From Verrucomicrobiota bacterium (GTDB lineage Bacteria > Verrucomicrobiota > Verrucomicrobiia > Chthoniobacterales > Chthoniobacteraceae): a DNA stretch of 34,565 bases. Shown here piece by piece: positions 24,309 through 33,543 of this stretch (positions within the stretch are counted from its first letter, which is position 1; each line of letters opens with the position of its first letter). Below the pieces are notes generated by a model. It was not told the origin of the DNA. It did no database searches and saw only the letters and a list, made by a program, of their open reading frames with translations. The translations under genes and the position numbers were made by a program. The stretch is taken from contig QQND01000029.1 of the NCBI GenBank assembly GCA_003402745.1, positions 1 to 34,565 on the forward strand, written 5' to 3'.

Positions 24309-25223
24309 ATGAAGTCCCCAGTAATGCTTGCAACCTCGATTGTCTTCGCCGTTTCCATCTCTGCCTTTGCCTCGGAGGGCTGGCTTGTTGATTTTGAAAA
24401 GGCAAAAGCGGAAGCTACTGCTCAGAAAAAAGCGATCCTGATGGATTTCACGGGTTCAGACTGGTGCACGTGGTGCATTCGTCTTCGGAAGGAAGTATTT
24501 GATACCCAAAATTTTAAGAAGGCCGCTCCGAAGGATTTTGTGCTCCTTGAATTGGACTATCCACAGGATCAGGCAAAGGTGCCCGAGGCCATTAGGGAGC
24601 AAAATGAAAAACTGCAACAAATCTACGCCATCACTGGGTATCCCACGATCTTGCTCGCGGACGCCGCTGGTCGACCGTTTGCGCGGACGGGTTACGAAAA
24701 AGGCGGACCCGAGGAGTACCTAAAGCATCTGGATGAGTTGAAAAAAAACCTGGAGAAACGGGATGCCGCGTTCACGAAGGCGGCTGCAGTTGCTGGTATC
24801 GAAAAGGCGAAAGCTTTGAAAGAGGGGCTGGATGTTGTTCCTGAAGAAATGGTTGCAGCGCACTATAAGTCGACGCTTGATGAGATAAAGGCTCTGGATA
24901 CCACCGATTCTCTCGGGTTTGAGGCGAAGTTCGGGTTTGTTCAGGCGATGCGTGATCACCGGGCGAACTTGAAATCCAAGTTGGAACAGGGAGGGGAAGC
25001 GGTTCGTGCCGAGGCCGACAAGTTTGTGTCAGAGCATCCAAAACTTTCGGCGAAACAGAAACAGCAGGCGTTGCTTGATGTGCTCAACTTTCTCATGCCC
25101 CCGAAGGACAACGCCACGGCCTTAAAGTTGGCGGAGGATGTGAAGGCTTTGGATCCGGAATCGGAGGAGGGCAAAATGGCGGAGAAGATCCGCGCCCAGG
25201 TTGAAAAAATGTCGGGAAAGTAA
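24309..25223 (+). CDS. Secreted thioredoxin-fold protein with helical C-terminal part
   Basis: 304 residues. N-terminal signal peptide (MKSPVMLATSIVFAVSISAFA). Thioredoxin-like domain about residues 23-145: KKAILMDFTGSDWCTWCIRLRKEVFD holds the redox pair C53-T-W-C56, and the cis-Pro motif GYPTILLADAAGR follows. Residues 150-304 are mostly helical and charged with no family recognised. A periplasmic disulfide-handling or reductant-delivery role is likely from the fold. A DUF255/thioredoxin_7-type protein is the closest description. It lies 166 bp after the dehydrogenase-cytochrome gene on the same strand, so co-function with the heme and copper proteins (for example keeping Cys pairs reduced for cofactor attachment) is possible but not shown. 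It converges on ureF with 38 bp between stops. Confidence 0.88.
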   Translation: MKSPVMLATSIVFAVSISAFASEGWLVDFEKAKAEATAQKKAILMDFTGSDWCTWCIRLRKEVFDTQNFKKAAPKDFVLLELDYPQDQAKVPEAIREQNEKLQQIYAITGYPTILLADAAGRPFARTGYEKGGPEEYLKHLDELKKNLEKRDAAFTKAAAVAGIEKAKALKEGLDVVPEEMVAAHYKSTLDEIKALDTTDSLGFEAKFGFVQAMRDHRANLKSKLEQGGEAVRAEADKFVSEHPKLSAKQKQQALLDVLNFLMPPKDNATALKLAEDVKALDPESEEGKMAEKIRAQVEKMSGK

Positions 25224-25261
25224 AACCCTTGAGTGGAATGCCTTCAAGAATGAAGACGGCT

Positions 25262-25963
25262 TCAAGAAATGAAGAGTCTTTCGTTTGCGAAGGCATGGCG
25301 CATTGAGGCGATCTCGAGGAGGGGAGAGAAGCATCCGGCATCCTGCCTTTTGACGAGGAGGGAAAGGGAGACGGCAGCGGGAAGAGATCGCAGAGCCTTG
25401 GTGAGAACTCTTTGACAGCCGTCCTGCCCGATGCGGATGAGTTTGAGTGCCGCCATGCAGGCCCCTGCGAGTGTTTGGTAACCGTAGACAAGAAGGGCAG
25501 CCTCCAAAGGAGTGTGTTGCAGGAGCGCCTGTAGAGCGCAGGCGCAGAGGTGGTGGCCGTGGGCGTGACCGTTCTTGATGGCGGCAGTGTAGGCGAGGAG
25601 ACGCGGATCATCGCTTGTTGTTCGCAAGGCGGCCAACCTGCGTGTCCCGATTTGGGAGCTTGAGGAGCGGGCTTCGAGCGCTAGTTTCCACGCATCTATT
25701 TCCTGATCGACTGCGCTGAGAGCCTCTACGCAATGGGCTGCCTCGATCGCAAAACGCAGATAGGGAAGATCCACCCAGTGAAGTTGAGGCATCAGTTGTG
25801 CGGTTAGAAAGGTGCCTAGAGAGGCTTCATCGCGCACGCCCCCCAAGCGCACTATCTCTTCTAGTCCCAGCGAATGAGCGTAAGCCCCAGTGGGGAAAAG
25901 GGGATCAGAAGTTTGCAAAAGCGCTGGAAGCCAGGCGGCGATTGCGAAGGTTTCAGACGGCAT
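25262..25963 (-). CDS. ureF: Urease accessory protein UreF
   Basis: 233 residues, helical, cytosolic. UreF binds the urease-UreD complex and UreG and gates nickel and CO2 delivery during activation. The conserved N-terminal motif LLQTSDPLFPTGAYAHSLGLEE is present, with KNGHAHGHHLCACAL and GYQTLAGACMAALKLIRIGQ further on, and the usual C-terminal SMRHAFANERLFIS. The start at 25963 gives the normal N-terminus; an upstream ATG at 25999 would enlarge the overlap with ureE. The 3' end of ureE overlaps ureF by 11 bp, indicating coupling. It is the last gene of the urea operon in this window. ureG and ureD do not follow, because a gene on the other strand converges here. Confidence 0.93.
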   Translation of the reverse strand: MPSETFAIAAWLPALLQTSDPLFPTGAYAHSLGLEEIVRLGGVRDEASLGTFLTAQLMPQLHWVDLPYLRFAIEAAHCVEALSAVDQEIDAWKLALEARSSSSQIGTRRLAALRTTSDDPRLLAYTAAIKNGHAHGHHLCACALQALLQHTPLEAALLVYGYQTLAGACMAALKLIRIGQDGCQRVLTKALRSLPAAVSLSLLVKRQDAGCFSPLLEIASMRHAFANERLFIS

Positions 25964-26384
25964 GCGAGTGTGCTCCCGAAAGGGGTTGGAAGATCGCATT
26001 CGAGACGATGAAATTAAACTTCTCCCGAATTAGCATTTGGCGCACGGCCGGGTCGTCGCATATCCGGAGGTTTCCGGGCAGGATCTCCACGGGAAAGTGC
26101 AGGTTGCCGAGCATCCAGCCTAAGCGTGCGGCTTCTGCGGTTTGTTCCGGGCAGATGATATCGATCACGGGCTCAGGTTGCTGCGCAATGCCGTAAAAGC
26201 AGGTTTCCGTGCGGAAAAAGAACGAGCCGTTTTTCAGAGGGGACTCCAGGTCGAACCCGAACTCCGAGCCGTCCTCGGCGAATCCCCGCCAGCGGCGTTT
26301 AGCGAGGCGGATGCGATCGACGTGGAGGGGAATCTCCAAGTGGCCTTCGGGGAGGCTCAAAATGGGACCATGGATGAGGCGCAT
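25953..26384 (-). CDS. ureE: Urease accessory protein UreE (nickel metallochaperone)
   Basis: 143 residues. UreE dimers carry Ni to the urease activation complex. The N-terminal peptide-binding part includes IPLHVDRIRLAKRRWRGFAEDGSEFGFDL. The metal-binding half has QTAEAARLGWMLGNLHFPVEI with the conserved His corresponding to the dimer-interface nickel site, and ILPGNLRICDDPAVRQMLI. The tail ends GAHSHAV with only two His and lacks the poly-His tail found in Klebsiella, so nickel storage capacity is expected to be low. The gene starts 22 bp after ureC ends and overlaps ureF by 11 bp. Confidence 0.93.
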   Translation of the reverse strand: MRLIHGPILSLPEGHLEIPLHVDRIRLAKRRWRGFAEDGSEFGFDLESPLKNGSFFFRTETCFYGIAQQPEPVIDIICPEQTAEAARLGWMLGNLHFPVEILPGNLRICDDPAVRQMLIREKFNFIVSNAIFQPLSGAHSHAV

Positions 26385-26406
26385 GGCTTCGACTCAGGGT
26401 GTTCTT

Positions 26407-28179
26407 TTAGAACAAGAAGTAGCGTTGTGCCATGGGAAGCGTTGCCGCGGGTTCGCAGCGCAATTCACACCCATCGGCTTTGACAACATAGGTTTCCGGA
26501 TCGACTTCGATGTGGGGAAGGGCGTTATTCCAGATCAGGTCCTTTTTTGAGATGTGTCTGGTATTGCGCACCGCTGCGAGGCGCTTGCCAAGATTGAGGT
26601 GCTGGAGGGTTCCCTCACGCAACGCAACATCACTGACAAAGGTCAGAGAAGTGGAGTAGCGCGCTCTGCCGTGTGCTGCGAATTGCGGGCGGTAGAAGGT
26701 GGGCTGTGGCGTGGGAATGCTTGCGTTGGGATCCCCCATATTTGCAGAGGCAATCAGGCCGCCCTTCAAAATCAGTTCTGGCTTTACACCAAAAAACGCG
26801 GGGTTCCAAATCACCATGTCGGCAAGCTTGCCAGGTTCGAGAGAGCCCACCTCGTGCGCGATTCCGTGCGTGATGGCCGGATTGATTGTGTATTTTGCGA
26901 TGTAGCGTAGTGCTCGAAAATTGTCGGCCGCCGAATGTCCGGAGATCGGAGAATCGAGTTTTCCGAATTGAATGCGCATTTTGTGCGCTGTTTGCCAGGT
27001 GCGAGTGATGACCTCTCCGACTCGCCCCATCGCCTGCGAATCGCTGGACATCATCGAGAAGGCACCTAGGTCGTGCAGCAAATCCTCGGCAGCGATTGTT
27101 TCTGGTCGGATGCGGCTCTCCGCAAAGGCGACATCTTCTGGGATGCGCGAATCCAAGTGGTGGCAGACCATGAGCATATCGAGGTGCTCCTCGATAGTGT
27201 TGACCGTATAGGGCCGTGTTGGATTGGTTGAGGAGGGAAGGACATTTGCCTCGCCGCAGACACGGATGATGTCGGGTGCATGGCCGCCGCCGGCCCCCTC
27301 AGAATGGTAGGTGTGGATGGTACGGCCCTTGAAGGCACGAAGCGTGTCTTCGAGATAGCCCGATTCATTGAGGGTGTCGGTGTGAATGGCGACCTGCACA
27401 TCCAGTTCGTCGGCGACACCCAGACAACAGTCGATGGCGGCCGGCGTGGTGCCCCAGTCTTCATGGAGTTTGAGTCCAATGGCCCCCGCGTGGATTTGTT
27501 CGCGAAGAGGTTGGGGTGTGGAGCAATTGCCCTTTCCTAAAAAGCCGAGATTCATCGGATACTCATCCGCAGCCTCGAGCATGCGGAAGAGGTTCCAGCG
27601 ACCTGGCGTGCACGTCGTTGCGTTTGTCCCGGTGGCTGGGCCGGTGCCACCGCCGATCATCGTGGTGATTCCGCTCGAAAGCGCGTGATCGATCTGTTGG
27701 GGGCAGATGAAGTGAATGTGAGTATCGATGCCTCCGGCAGTCACCATCTTTCCCTCGGCAGCGATGACTTCGGTCGCGGCGCCAATGGTCATTGAATGAC
27801 GCTGCCCAGTGCTTGGATCGATAAAAGCAGAACCCAGTCCCGATTGAATACCCGGATTTCCCGCGTGACCTATGCCGACGATGCGACCGTTTTTGACTCC
27901 GATATCCGCTTTCAAGACCCCCAGAATTGGATCGAGAATTACGGCGTTGGTGAGAACTAAATCCAAGCACTCGGAATCCAGCGCGACGGAGCTTTGCCCC
28001 ATGCCGTCTCGGATCACCTTTCCGCCGCCAAATTTAACCTCGTTTCCATAACCTCCGCCCTCAGCGATGAGGTCCCGCTCCACTTGAACGAAAAGTTCGG
28101 TGTCCGCGAGCCTGACCTGATCGCCGACGGTCGGGCCGAACATGTCGGCGTATTGTTTGCGGGAAAGGAGAAGGGGCAT
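26407..28179 (-). CDS. ureC: Urease alpha subunit UreC
   Basis: 590 residues. The catalytic subunit hydrolyses urea to ammonia and carbamate. Every nickel-site residue is present: H154 and H156 (GGIDTHIHF), the carbamylated Lys237 (GLKLHEDW), H266 (VAIHTDTL), H292 (TYHSEG) and the Asp in SSDSQAMGR. The flap has Cys339-His340 (MLMVCHHLD). The C-terminus PMAQRYFLF is canonical. All these positions are 20 higher than in Klebsiella UreC. Most of the shift is an insertion of about 13 residues around 112-131 ([17 protein letters not shown]), plus about four in EGGGYGNE near 40-46. An AAAGGA ribosome-binding site lies just upstream of the ATG. It is 12 bp downstream of ureB. Confidence 0.98.
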   Translation of the reverse strand: MPLLLSRKQYADMFGPTVGDQVRLADTELFVQVERDLIAEGGGYGNEVKFGGGKVIRDGMGQSSVALDSECLDLVLTNAVILDPILGVLKADIGVKNGRIVGIGHAGNPGIQSGLGSAFIDPSTGQRHSMTIGAATEVIAAEGKMVTAGGIDTHIHFICPQQIDHALSSGITTMIGGGTGPATGTNATTCTPGRWNLFRMLEAADEYPMNLGFLGKGNCSTPQPLREQIHAGAIGLKLHEDWGTTPAAIDCCLGVADELDVQVAIHTDTLNESGYLEDTLRAFKGRTIHTYHSEGAGGGHAPDIIRVCGEANVLPSSTNPTRPYTVNTIEEHLDMLMVCHHLDSRIPEDVAFAESRIRPETIAAEDLLHDLGAFSMMSSDSQAMGRVGEVITRTWQTAHKMRIQFGKLDSPISGHSAADNFRALRYIAKYTINPAITHGIAHEVGSLEPGKLADMVIWNPAFFGVKPELILKGGLIASANMGDPNASIPTPQPTFYRPQFAAHGRARYSTSLTFVSDVALREGTLQHLNLGKRLAAVRNTRHISKKDLIWNNALPHIEVDPETYVVKADGCELRCEPAATLPMAQRYFLF

Positions 28180-28191
28180 GGGTAAGGTCCT

Positions 28192-28506
28192 TTAGTCGAG
28201 GCGGCCGTTGATTTTGCCATTAAGGCCGTAAACTTCTCTGGCCCCGGCAAGCGCGACGAGTTCCACGTCGCGAGTGTCACCAGGTTCAAAACGGATTGCT
28301 GTTCCGGCGGGAATGTTTAATCGGAATCCCCGTGAGGCAGCCCGATCGAATTCAAGTGCAGTATTCACTTCGAAGAAGTGAAAATGGCTGCCGATTTGAA
28401 TTGGGCGGTCCCCCGTATTTGAGACACGCACAACGTAAGTCTGCAAATCCGGATTTGCGATCAAAGGATCAGCGTCTTGGCTCAGACGATATTCTCCGGG
28501 AATCAT
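28192..28506 (-). CDS. ureB: Urease beta subunit UreB
   Basis: 104 residues. The structural beta subunit packs on UreC in the (alpha-beta-gamma)3 trimer. It starts MIPGEYRL, the standard UreB N-terminus, with [26 protein letters not shown] and [29 protein letters not shown], all typical. The length is normal. Its ATG overlaps the ureA stop as ATGA (4 bp), so translation is coupled. It is a separate gene, unlike the fused ureAB of Helicobacter. Confidence 0.97.
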   Translation of the reverse strand: MIPGEYRLSQDADPLIANPDLQTYVVRVSNTGDRPIQIGSHFHFFEVNTALEFDRAASRGFRLNIPAGTAIRFEPGDTRDVELVALAGAREVYGLNGKINGRLD

Positions 28507-28805
28507 CGGATGGGATGGTGGACGGTAACGAGTTTGGTTCCGTCAGGGAACGTTGCCTCCACTTGAACGTCGTGGATCATATCCGCAACGCCCTCCATGA
28601 CATCCTCACGTTTGAGGAGAGTGGTGCCGAAACTCATGAGATCTGGAACAGACCTGCCGTCGCGCGCTCCTTCAAATATCTCGTACGTGAGGATCGCTAC
28701 GGACTCCGGGTAATTGAGTTTAAGGCCTCGCGCCTGGCGCCTCCGGGCGAGGTCTGCCGCAACGACGATGAGGAGTTTTTCCTGCTCGCGGGGAGAGAGG
28801 TGCAC
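28503..28805 (-). CDS. ureA: Urease gamma subunit UreA
   Basis: 100 residues, the normal length for the stand-alone gamma subunit. [37 protein letters not shown] is the family N-terminus, followed by [41 protein letters not shown]. It is the first structural urease gene of the cluster. It begins 14 bp after the stop of a small His-rich membrane-protein gene and ends in an ATGA overlap with ureB. The usual ureD is not immediately upstream. Confidence 0.97.
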   Translation of the reverse strand: MHLSPREQEKLLIVVAADLARRRQARGLKLNYPESVAILTYEIFEGARDGRSVPDLMSFGTTLLKREDVMEGVADMIHDVQVEATFPDGTKLVTVHHPIR

Positions 28806-28819
28806 GATGAGTGGGGCTT

Positions 28820-29020
28820 TTAACGGCGCTTAGAGAGGCGCAATGCTTGCCATCCAAGCGTCAAAACAAGCGCGGCAAAGGTGAGACGCAGGTCCAAGGT
28901 ATTGGCCGCGGAAGGCAGGCCCATGTGGAGATGGAGCGCGCTGGATTCATGTCCGGGATGGGCGGATGCGATCATGGGAGAGAGAGCCAGGAAGAGGGAA
29001 AGGATACGTGATGATTTCAT
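28820..29020 (-). CDS. 66-residue exported His-rich protein with one TM helix, HupE/UreJ-like start
   Basis: A small protein in the middle of the urea operon, 14 bp before ureA and 76 bp after urtE. It has a signal peptide ([20 protein letters not shown]) with predicted cleavage before H21. The mature N-terminus reads [17 protein letters not shown], giving four His and one Met within 13 residues. One hydrophobic helix ([15 protein letters not shown]) follows, then a basic tail (RLSKRR). The HPGH start and Met-Gly pattern resemble the first residues of mature HupE/UreJ nickel permeases, but the other five or so membrane helices are missing. A periplasmic nickel-binding role is plausible from position and composition. 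It could also be a remnant of a HupE gene. No known family can be assigned with confidence. Confidence 0.75.
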   Translation of the reverse strand: MKSSRILSLFLALSPMIASAHPGHESSALHLHMGLPSAANTLDLRLTFAALVLTLGWQALRLSKRR

Positions 29021-29096
29021 GCGTGGAATAGTCTGCGTATTAGACGGCCGTGGGGCAAGTGGGTTGGTGTTTCATTTTTTTGGGAAAGTGGCTGAA

Positions 29097-29792
29097 TCAA
29101 ACCACAAGATGCGCTTGGATCACGGCATCGGTAAGGGATTCGACAGGGCCGCTAGCTACGATGGCGCCCCTGTCCATGATCGCAAAGTTATCCGCAAGTT
29201 CCTTGGCAAAATCCAAATACTGTTCGACTAGAAGAATACTCATTTTGCCCTCTTGCCGCAAAAGCCGGATCGTGTCTCCGATTTGGTCAATCACGTTGGG
29301 CTGAATGCCCTCTGTGGGCTCGTCAAGAATGAGAAGTTTTGGCTCGGTGAGCAGCGCTCGTCCAATGGCAAGTTGCTGCTGCTGCCCTCCTGAGAGCATC
29401 CCGCCTTTCCGGGGTAGAAAATCTTTCAGCACAGGAAATAGGGCGAAGACGCGTTCGAGGCCCGGGGCTGCGGATTTTCCTCGCGCAACGCATCCGATGT
29501 GAAGATTTTCCTCAACGGTGAGGTGGGGGAAGATCTCGCGGCCCTGGGGAACGAAGCCGATGCCAGCTCTGGCACGTTCTTCGGGAGGCAAGTTTGAGAT
29601 GTCCTTTCCCTCGAGGAGAATGTGTCCGCGGGTTTGGGTAAGGAGTCCCGTAATTGTTTTTAGGGTCGTTGTTTTTCCCACGCCGTTACGCCCCATGAGG
29701 CAGGTGACGGTACCTTTTGAGACCCCAAGGTTTACGCCTCGCAGAATCTGCGAGCCGCTGATGGAAACTTCGATGTTCTCTAAAGCAAGCAT
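29097..29792 (-). CDS. urtE: Urea ABC transporter ATP-binding protein UrtE
   Basis: 231 residues, LivF-type ATPase. Walker A GRNGVGKTT, signature LSGGQQQQLAIGRALL, Walker B LLILDEPTEG and the switch His region (ILLVEQYLDFA) are all present. PTEGIQPNVIDQIGDTIRLL is characteristic of UrtE as opposed to LivF. It energises urea import with UrtD. It begins 2 bp after the urtD stop. Confidence 0.95.
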   Translation of the reverse strand: MLALENIEVSISGSQILRGVNLGVSKGTVTCLMGRNGVGKTTTLKTITGLLTQTRGHILLEGKDISNLPPEERARAGIGFVPQGREIFPHLTVEENLHIGCVARGKSAAPGLERVFALFPVLKDFLPRKGGMLSGGQQQQLAIGRALLTEPKLLILDEPTEGIQPNVIDQIGDTIRLLRQEGKMSILLVEQYLDFAKELADNFAIMDRGAIVASGPVESLTDAVIQAHLVV

Positions 29793-29794
29793 GA

Positions 29795-30559
29795 TCAGCG
29801 GGCGTGTTTGCGGCCGAGATAAACCTCGATGACTTTTGGGTCGGATTGTACGCTGTCCACGGGGCCTTCACAGAGAACTGATCCTTGATGGAGGACCGTG
29901 ACTTTGCGACCGGTGGAAATTTGGCGCACGAATACCATGTCGTGCTCGATGACGATGATTGTGTGTTTTCCTGCCAAACTGAGCAGAAGATCCCCCGTTT
30001 TAGCGGTTTCTTCGTCTGTCATTCCAGCGGCAGGTTCATCAACCAGCAACAGCTTGGCGTCCTGAGCGAGGAGCATTCCAATCTCCAGCCATTGTTTTTG
30101 TCCGTGCGCGAGCGTGCCGGCCTTGCGGTCTCGGTGCGGCGCGAGGTTGATGAGGTTGAGGATTTCGGCAATTTTATCACTTTGAGTGCTGCTAAGGCGA
30201 AAGAACAGGGAGGCAAGCACTCCCCGGTTCCCTGCGAGGCTCAGAAGCAGATTTTCACTCACCGTGTGGTCGGTGTACACAGTGGGTGTTTGGAATTTAC
30301 GCCCGATTCCGAGTCTGTAGATTTCGTGTTCCGATAAACTTCCGAGGTCATGGCGGCCCTCGAACTCAATGGTTCCCGTATCGGGTCGTGTGCGGCCTGT
30401 GATCAAGTCTAGAAAAGTCGTTTTTCCGGCGCCGTTTGGACCGATGACCGTTCGCAACTCGCCCTCCTCGAGGTAAAAATTGAGGTCGCGGATGGCTTGG
30501 AATCCATCAAAAGATTTGTTAATACCCTCTGCGGAAAGCTGGAAATATTTTTGACTCAT
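29795..30559 (-). CDS. urtD: Urea ABC transporter ATP-binding protein UrtD
   Basis: 254 residues, LivG-type ATPase of the inner-membrane urea importer. Walker [10 protein letters not shown], Walker [14 protein letters not shown] and the LivG-like signature [16 protein letters not shown] are intact. The signature has Ala-His in place of the more usual Ser-His or Ser-Gly. KINKSF-type N-terminus and long Q-loop region typical of UrtD ([20 protein letters not shown]). The ATG overlaps the urtC stop (ATGA, 4 bp). Confidence 0.95.
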   Translation of the reverse strand: MSQKYFQLSAEGINKSFDGFQAIRDLNFYLEEGELRTVIGPNGAGKTTFLDLITGRTRPDTGTIEFEGRHDLGSLSEHEIYRLGIGRKFQTPTVYTDHTVSENLLLSLAGNRGVLASLFFRLSSTQSDKIAEILNLINLAPHRDRKAGTLAHGQKQWLEIGMLLAQDAKLLLVDEPAAGMTDEETAKTGDLLLSLAGKHTIIVIEHDMVFVRQISTGRKVTVLHQGSVLCEGPVDSVQSDPKVIEVYLGRKHAR

Positions 30560-31692
30560 GGCGCGGGGATGTTGGGGTTCTGAGGAGCAGGGGCCTGGGT
30601 TGGCGCCGGCTTTGTGCGGCGTAGCATCTCACGGAGCCGTGCTGGGATGCTGATCAGGCCCTGGGGGAGGAAAAGAACAACCAAAAGAAAAAGCGTTCCA
30701 AGGAGAATAAGCCACAGGTCAGGAATGGCGCGTGTCGCCCAGCTTTTGAGGGCATTGATGACCACTGCGCCGAGAATGGGGCCGAAGAGTGTGCCTCGTC
30801 CACCTACGGCCACCCAGACGACCGCCTCGAGGGACTTGTCAGGTGTCATTTCGCTTGGATTAATAATGCCAACCTGCGGCACGTATAAAGCGCCACCCAA
30901 GGCAGCGATTCCAGCGGCGACAACGAACACAAACAACTTGTAGTTGGCTGCCGAGTATCCCGAAAAAAGAACGCGGGTTTCGCTGTCGCGAATCGCGCGC
31001 TGCACGAGGCCGAACTTTGTGCGCGTCAGCCAGCGGCACCCGAAATAAACAGCGAGCAGAGCGAGGCCGGTAAAAATATACAGAACCCTTTGCGTCGCTG
31101 CGGTGCGGACATCTGCGCCGAGGAGGAATTTAAAATCGGTGAAGCCGTTGTTTCCTCCCATGAGCATGTCGTTGCGGAAAAACATGAGGGACGCGCCGTA
31201 GGTGAGGGCTTGTGTGAGGATGGAAAAATAGACTCCTTTGATTCTCGAACGAAAGGCTAGATACCCAAAAACGCTGGAGAGAATCATTGGCAGCAAGAAC
31301 ACCATGAGCGCTGCAAAAAAGAAGTTGGAGAATGGCTTCCAAAAGCTCGGAAGGAACCAGTGCCCGAGGAAAACAAGAAAGTCCGGCAGGTCGCTTTTAT
31401 ACTGACCGAGTTTGCCAATCATGAGCATGAGGTGCATGCCGATCATGTACCCTCCTAAGCTGAAAAACAAAGCCTGCCCGAGGCTGAGCAGGCCGGTGTA
31501 GCCCCACAAAAGGTCCACTGAAATTGCTAGGATTCCGTAGGCGAGATACTTTCCCCAGACGTTAATTGTAAAGTTGCTGACGTAAAAAAGGGAGTCTTCC
31601 GGAGCCCATGCATTGAGGGCTGGCATGACGACCAGGAGCAGGATTGCGAGCGCTCCTGCGACGATAAGTTCCAAACGAGGCCGCTTTTTCAT
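30556..31692 (-). CDS. urtC: Urea ABC transporter permease UrtC
   Basis: 378 residues, branched-chain-amino-acid-type permease (LivM-like) with about nine or ten helices. [45 protein letters not shown] is the hallmark, and [19 protein letters not shown] carries the cytoplasmic coupling region near the C-terminus. The tail is Pro-rich and disordered. The ATG at 31692 shares one base with the urtB stop (TAATG), and its stop overlaps the urtD start, so the three genes are coupled. Confidence 0.95.
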   Translation of the reverse strand: MKKRPRLELIVAGALAILLLVVMPALNAWAPEDSLFYVSNFTINVWGKYLAYGILAISVDLLWGYTGLLSLGQALFFSLGGYMIGMHLMLMIGKLGQYKSDLPDFLVFLGHWFLPSFWKPFSNFFFAALMVFLLPMILSSVFGYLAFRSRIKGVYFSILTQALTYGASLMFFRNDMLMGGNNGFTDFKFLLGADVRTAATQRVLYIFTGLALLAVYFGCRWLTRTKFGLVQRAIRDSETRVLFSGYSAANYKLFVFVVAAGIAALGGALYVPQVGIINPSEMTPDKSLEAVVWVAVGGRGTLFGPILGAVVINALKSWATRAIPDLWLILLGTLFLLVVLFLPQGLISIPARLREMLRRTKPAPTQAPAPQNPNIPAP

Positions 31693-33380
31693 TAGTTGTC
31701 GATACTACGGCTGCTGGTGACGAAGAGACCGGCAGGACGCCACTGCAGGAAAAGAATGATCCCTGCAAGGACTAGGATTTTCCCGAGGACTGGATTTCCC
31801 AGGATTTGTTGAAGGGACTGGTCTGCCATTCCGATGCCCAGTGCGGAGAAGATCGTGCCAAAGAGGCTGCCGACGCCACCCACGACCACCGTCATAAAAG
31901 CATCTACAATGTAGCTCTGACCGAGGCTAGGACCGACGTTTCCAATTTGGCTGAGAAAGGCTCCTGCGAGGCCGGCAAGACCGCTTCCTAGGCCGAATGT
32001 GAGGCGGTTGACACGTTCGGTTCTGACCCCCATACAGGCTGCCATGGAACGGTTTTGCATGACCGCCCGGATCAGCAGACCAAGTGGTGTCCGAGACAAA
32101 AGAAGGAACACGCCAATGACAATCACGATCGCGAAACCGATCACAAATACTCGGTTCCATCCCAGGCTGACATCGTTGAGAGTCCAGTGCCCACTCAACC
32201 AACTGGGGGAGGCGACCTGCACGTTGTTTGCCCCAAAGGTGAGGCGAAACAATTGCTGGAGCACCAGAGACACGCCCCAGGTCGCCAGCAGAGACTCGAG
32301 AGGTCGACGGTATAGAAATCTTATCACAAAGCGTTCCAGGGCTATTCCGGCGAGGGCGGCCGTCAGAAAGGACAGAGGTATGGCGAAAAGGAAGTAGCTT
32401 TCGTAAAGCCAGCCCGTGGCTTTGAGACTCGGGAAACTCAGATGCAGTCCAAACGGGGAGAGCTCCAGACCCGGCCCGAAAATGCACTGCACCACGTAAG
32501 TGGTATAGGCGCCTACAGCGATCATTTCCCCATGCGCCATGTTGATGACTCCCATCAAACCAAAGGTGACGGCCAAACCCAGGGCCGCCACCAGCAAAAC
32601 GGAGCCCAGCGAAAGGCCGCGAAAAAGGGTTCCCAGCGTGTTGACGTAAAGCAGGTGCAGTTCGATTTTTCGGAGTGCATCCTGGGCGGCTCGAGCCTGT
32701 GGGCCAGACTCTTTCGCGATCGCGCCAAGGGCGTCCTGGCTGCGAATGGAGCCCAGATCTCCAAGCGTACGGCAGGCGCTCGTCACAGTTTCAGGGTCGG
32801 CCGATTTAATTTCCGTGAGTGCGATCGCTTCGTTGATTCCGTGCAAAACTTGGGCATCGGTCTCCTTCGCGAGGCGCCCGCGCAGTGCCGGAAGGCGAGC
32901 TGGATTTTGTTCCATTCCAAGCGTCTCAACAGCCTGCAGGCGGGATGTCTTGTCGGGAGCGGCGAGTCCGGAAAGATCGAGGATGGACTTCATGGCGCTG
33001 CGTAATTCGGAGTCCGTTTCCGCAGCGCTTAGGTCGGAAGCGAGGAGCCGAACGGGCTGGCCTGCGGCATTGAGTAAAGGGTGTCCATCGAGAAGAAATG
33101 CGGCCTGCTTGTCGTCGGCATCTTTTTTGTCTTCGAGACGGACGGGCACCTTCTGCTTGTCAGGTTTTTCCAACAGGAGAATACCGCCTTCCTTCCAAAG
33201 CGTCAGGAGGGCTATAAGTTGCGGCTCAGGATCGGCAGACTGGATGAGCGAGATTTGCTCCTCGGTTTTATCCTCAAGAAGAACAGCCTTTGATACAACT
33301 TCCGCAGGATTGGAGGCGCGGGCGACTCCAAAAACGAGGCTGAAAAGACAGAGAAGAAGCGGGAAAAATCGGAGGGCCAT
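31692..33380 (-). CDS. urtB: Urea ABC transporter permease UrtB with N-terminal extracytoplasmic extension
   Basis: 562 residues. A signal-like N-terminus (about 22 residues) is followed by a helical extension of about 230 residues with HEAT-like segments (for example [25 protein letters not shown]), placed outside the membrane. The LivH-like permease begins near residue 255: [35 protein letters not shown], then [31 protein letters not shown] and [17 protein letters not shown]. Long N-terminal extensions are known in UrtB of several phyla, so this is not abnormal. Together with UrtC it forms the urea channel. It is 163 bp from urtA, and a hairpin lies in that gap. Confidence 0.95.
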   Translation of the reverse strand: MALRFFPLLLCLFSLVFGVARASNPAEVVSKAVLLEDKTEEQISLIQSADPEPQLIALLTLWKEGGILLLEKPDKQKVPVRLEDKKDADDKQAAFLLDGHPLLNAAGQPVRLLASDLSAAETDSELRSAMKSILDLSGLAAPDKTSRLQAVETLGMEQNPARLPALRGRLAKETDAQVLHGINEAIALTEIKSADPETVTSACRTLGDLGSIRSQDALGAIAKESGPQARAAQDALRKIELHLLYVNTLGTLFRGLSLGSVLLVAALGLAVTFGLMGVINMAHGEMIAVGAYTTYVVQCIFGPGLELSPFGLHLSFPSLKATGWLYESYFLFAIPLSFLTAALAGIALERFVIRFLYRRPLESLLATWGVSLVLQQLFRLTFGANNVQVASPSWLSGHWTLNDVSLGWNRVFVIGFAIVIVIGVFLLLSRTPLGLLIRAVMQNRSMAACMGVRTERVNRLTFGLGSGLAGLAGAFLSQIGNVGPSLGQSYIVDAFMTVVVGGVGSLFGTIFSALGIGMADQSLQQILGNPVLGKILVLAGIILFLQWRPAGLFVTSSRSIDN

Positions 33381-33477
33381 GGAGGAGGAAAAAGTGTCAA
33401 AGAAGAAGCTTTAACGGCAAGGAGGAGATCTGAAAGATCGCGGGGGCCTTTGACGGTGGAGAAGAAACGGTTGCCCT

Positions 33478-33515
33478 AAAAAGGAGGGCGGGCCCTTTGC
33501 AAGGCCCGCCCTTTG
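33478..33515 (-). terminator. GC-rich hairpin between urtA and urtB (attenuator/terminator)
   Basis: A perfect 10-bp stem (33485-33494 with 33503-33512, AGGGCGGGCC/GGCCCGCCCT) has an 8-base loop. In the direction of transcription it is followed by CCTTTTTAG, a short imperfect T tract. It starts 29 bp after the urtA stop. The weak T tract suggests partial rather than full termination, which would give more urtA transcript than urtBCDE. Confidence 0.75.
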
Positions 33516-33543
33516 CTTCGCGACTGACTCGGCGGGTGAAGGC

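Noticed and set aside
25243-25275. Short direct repeat CTTCAAGAA(A)TGAAGA between the thioredoxin-fold gene and ureF
   Set aside because: Two imperfect copies of about 15 bases are too little to call a terminator or a functional repeat.
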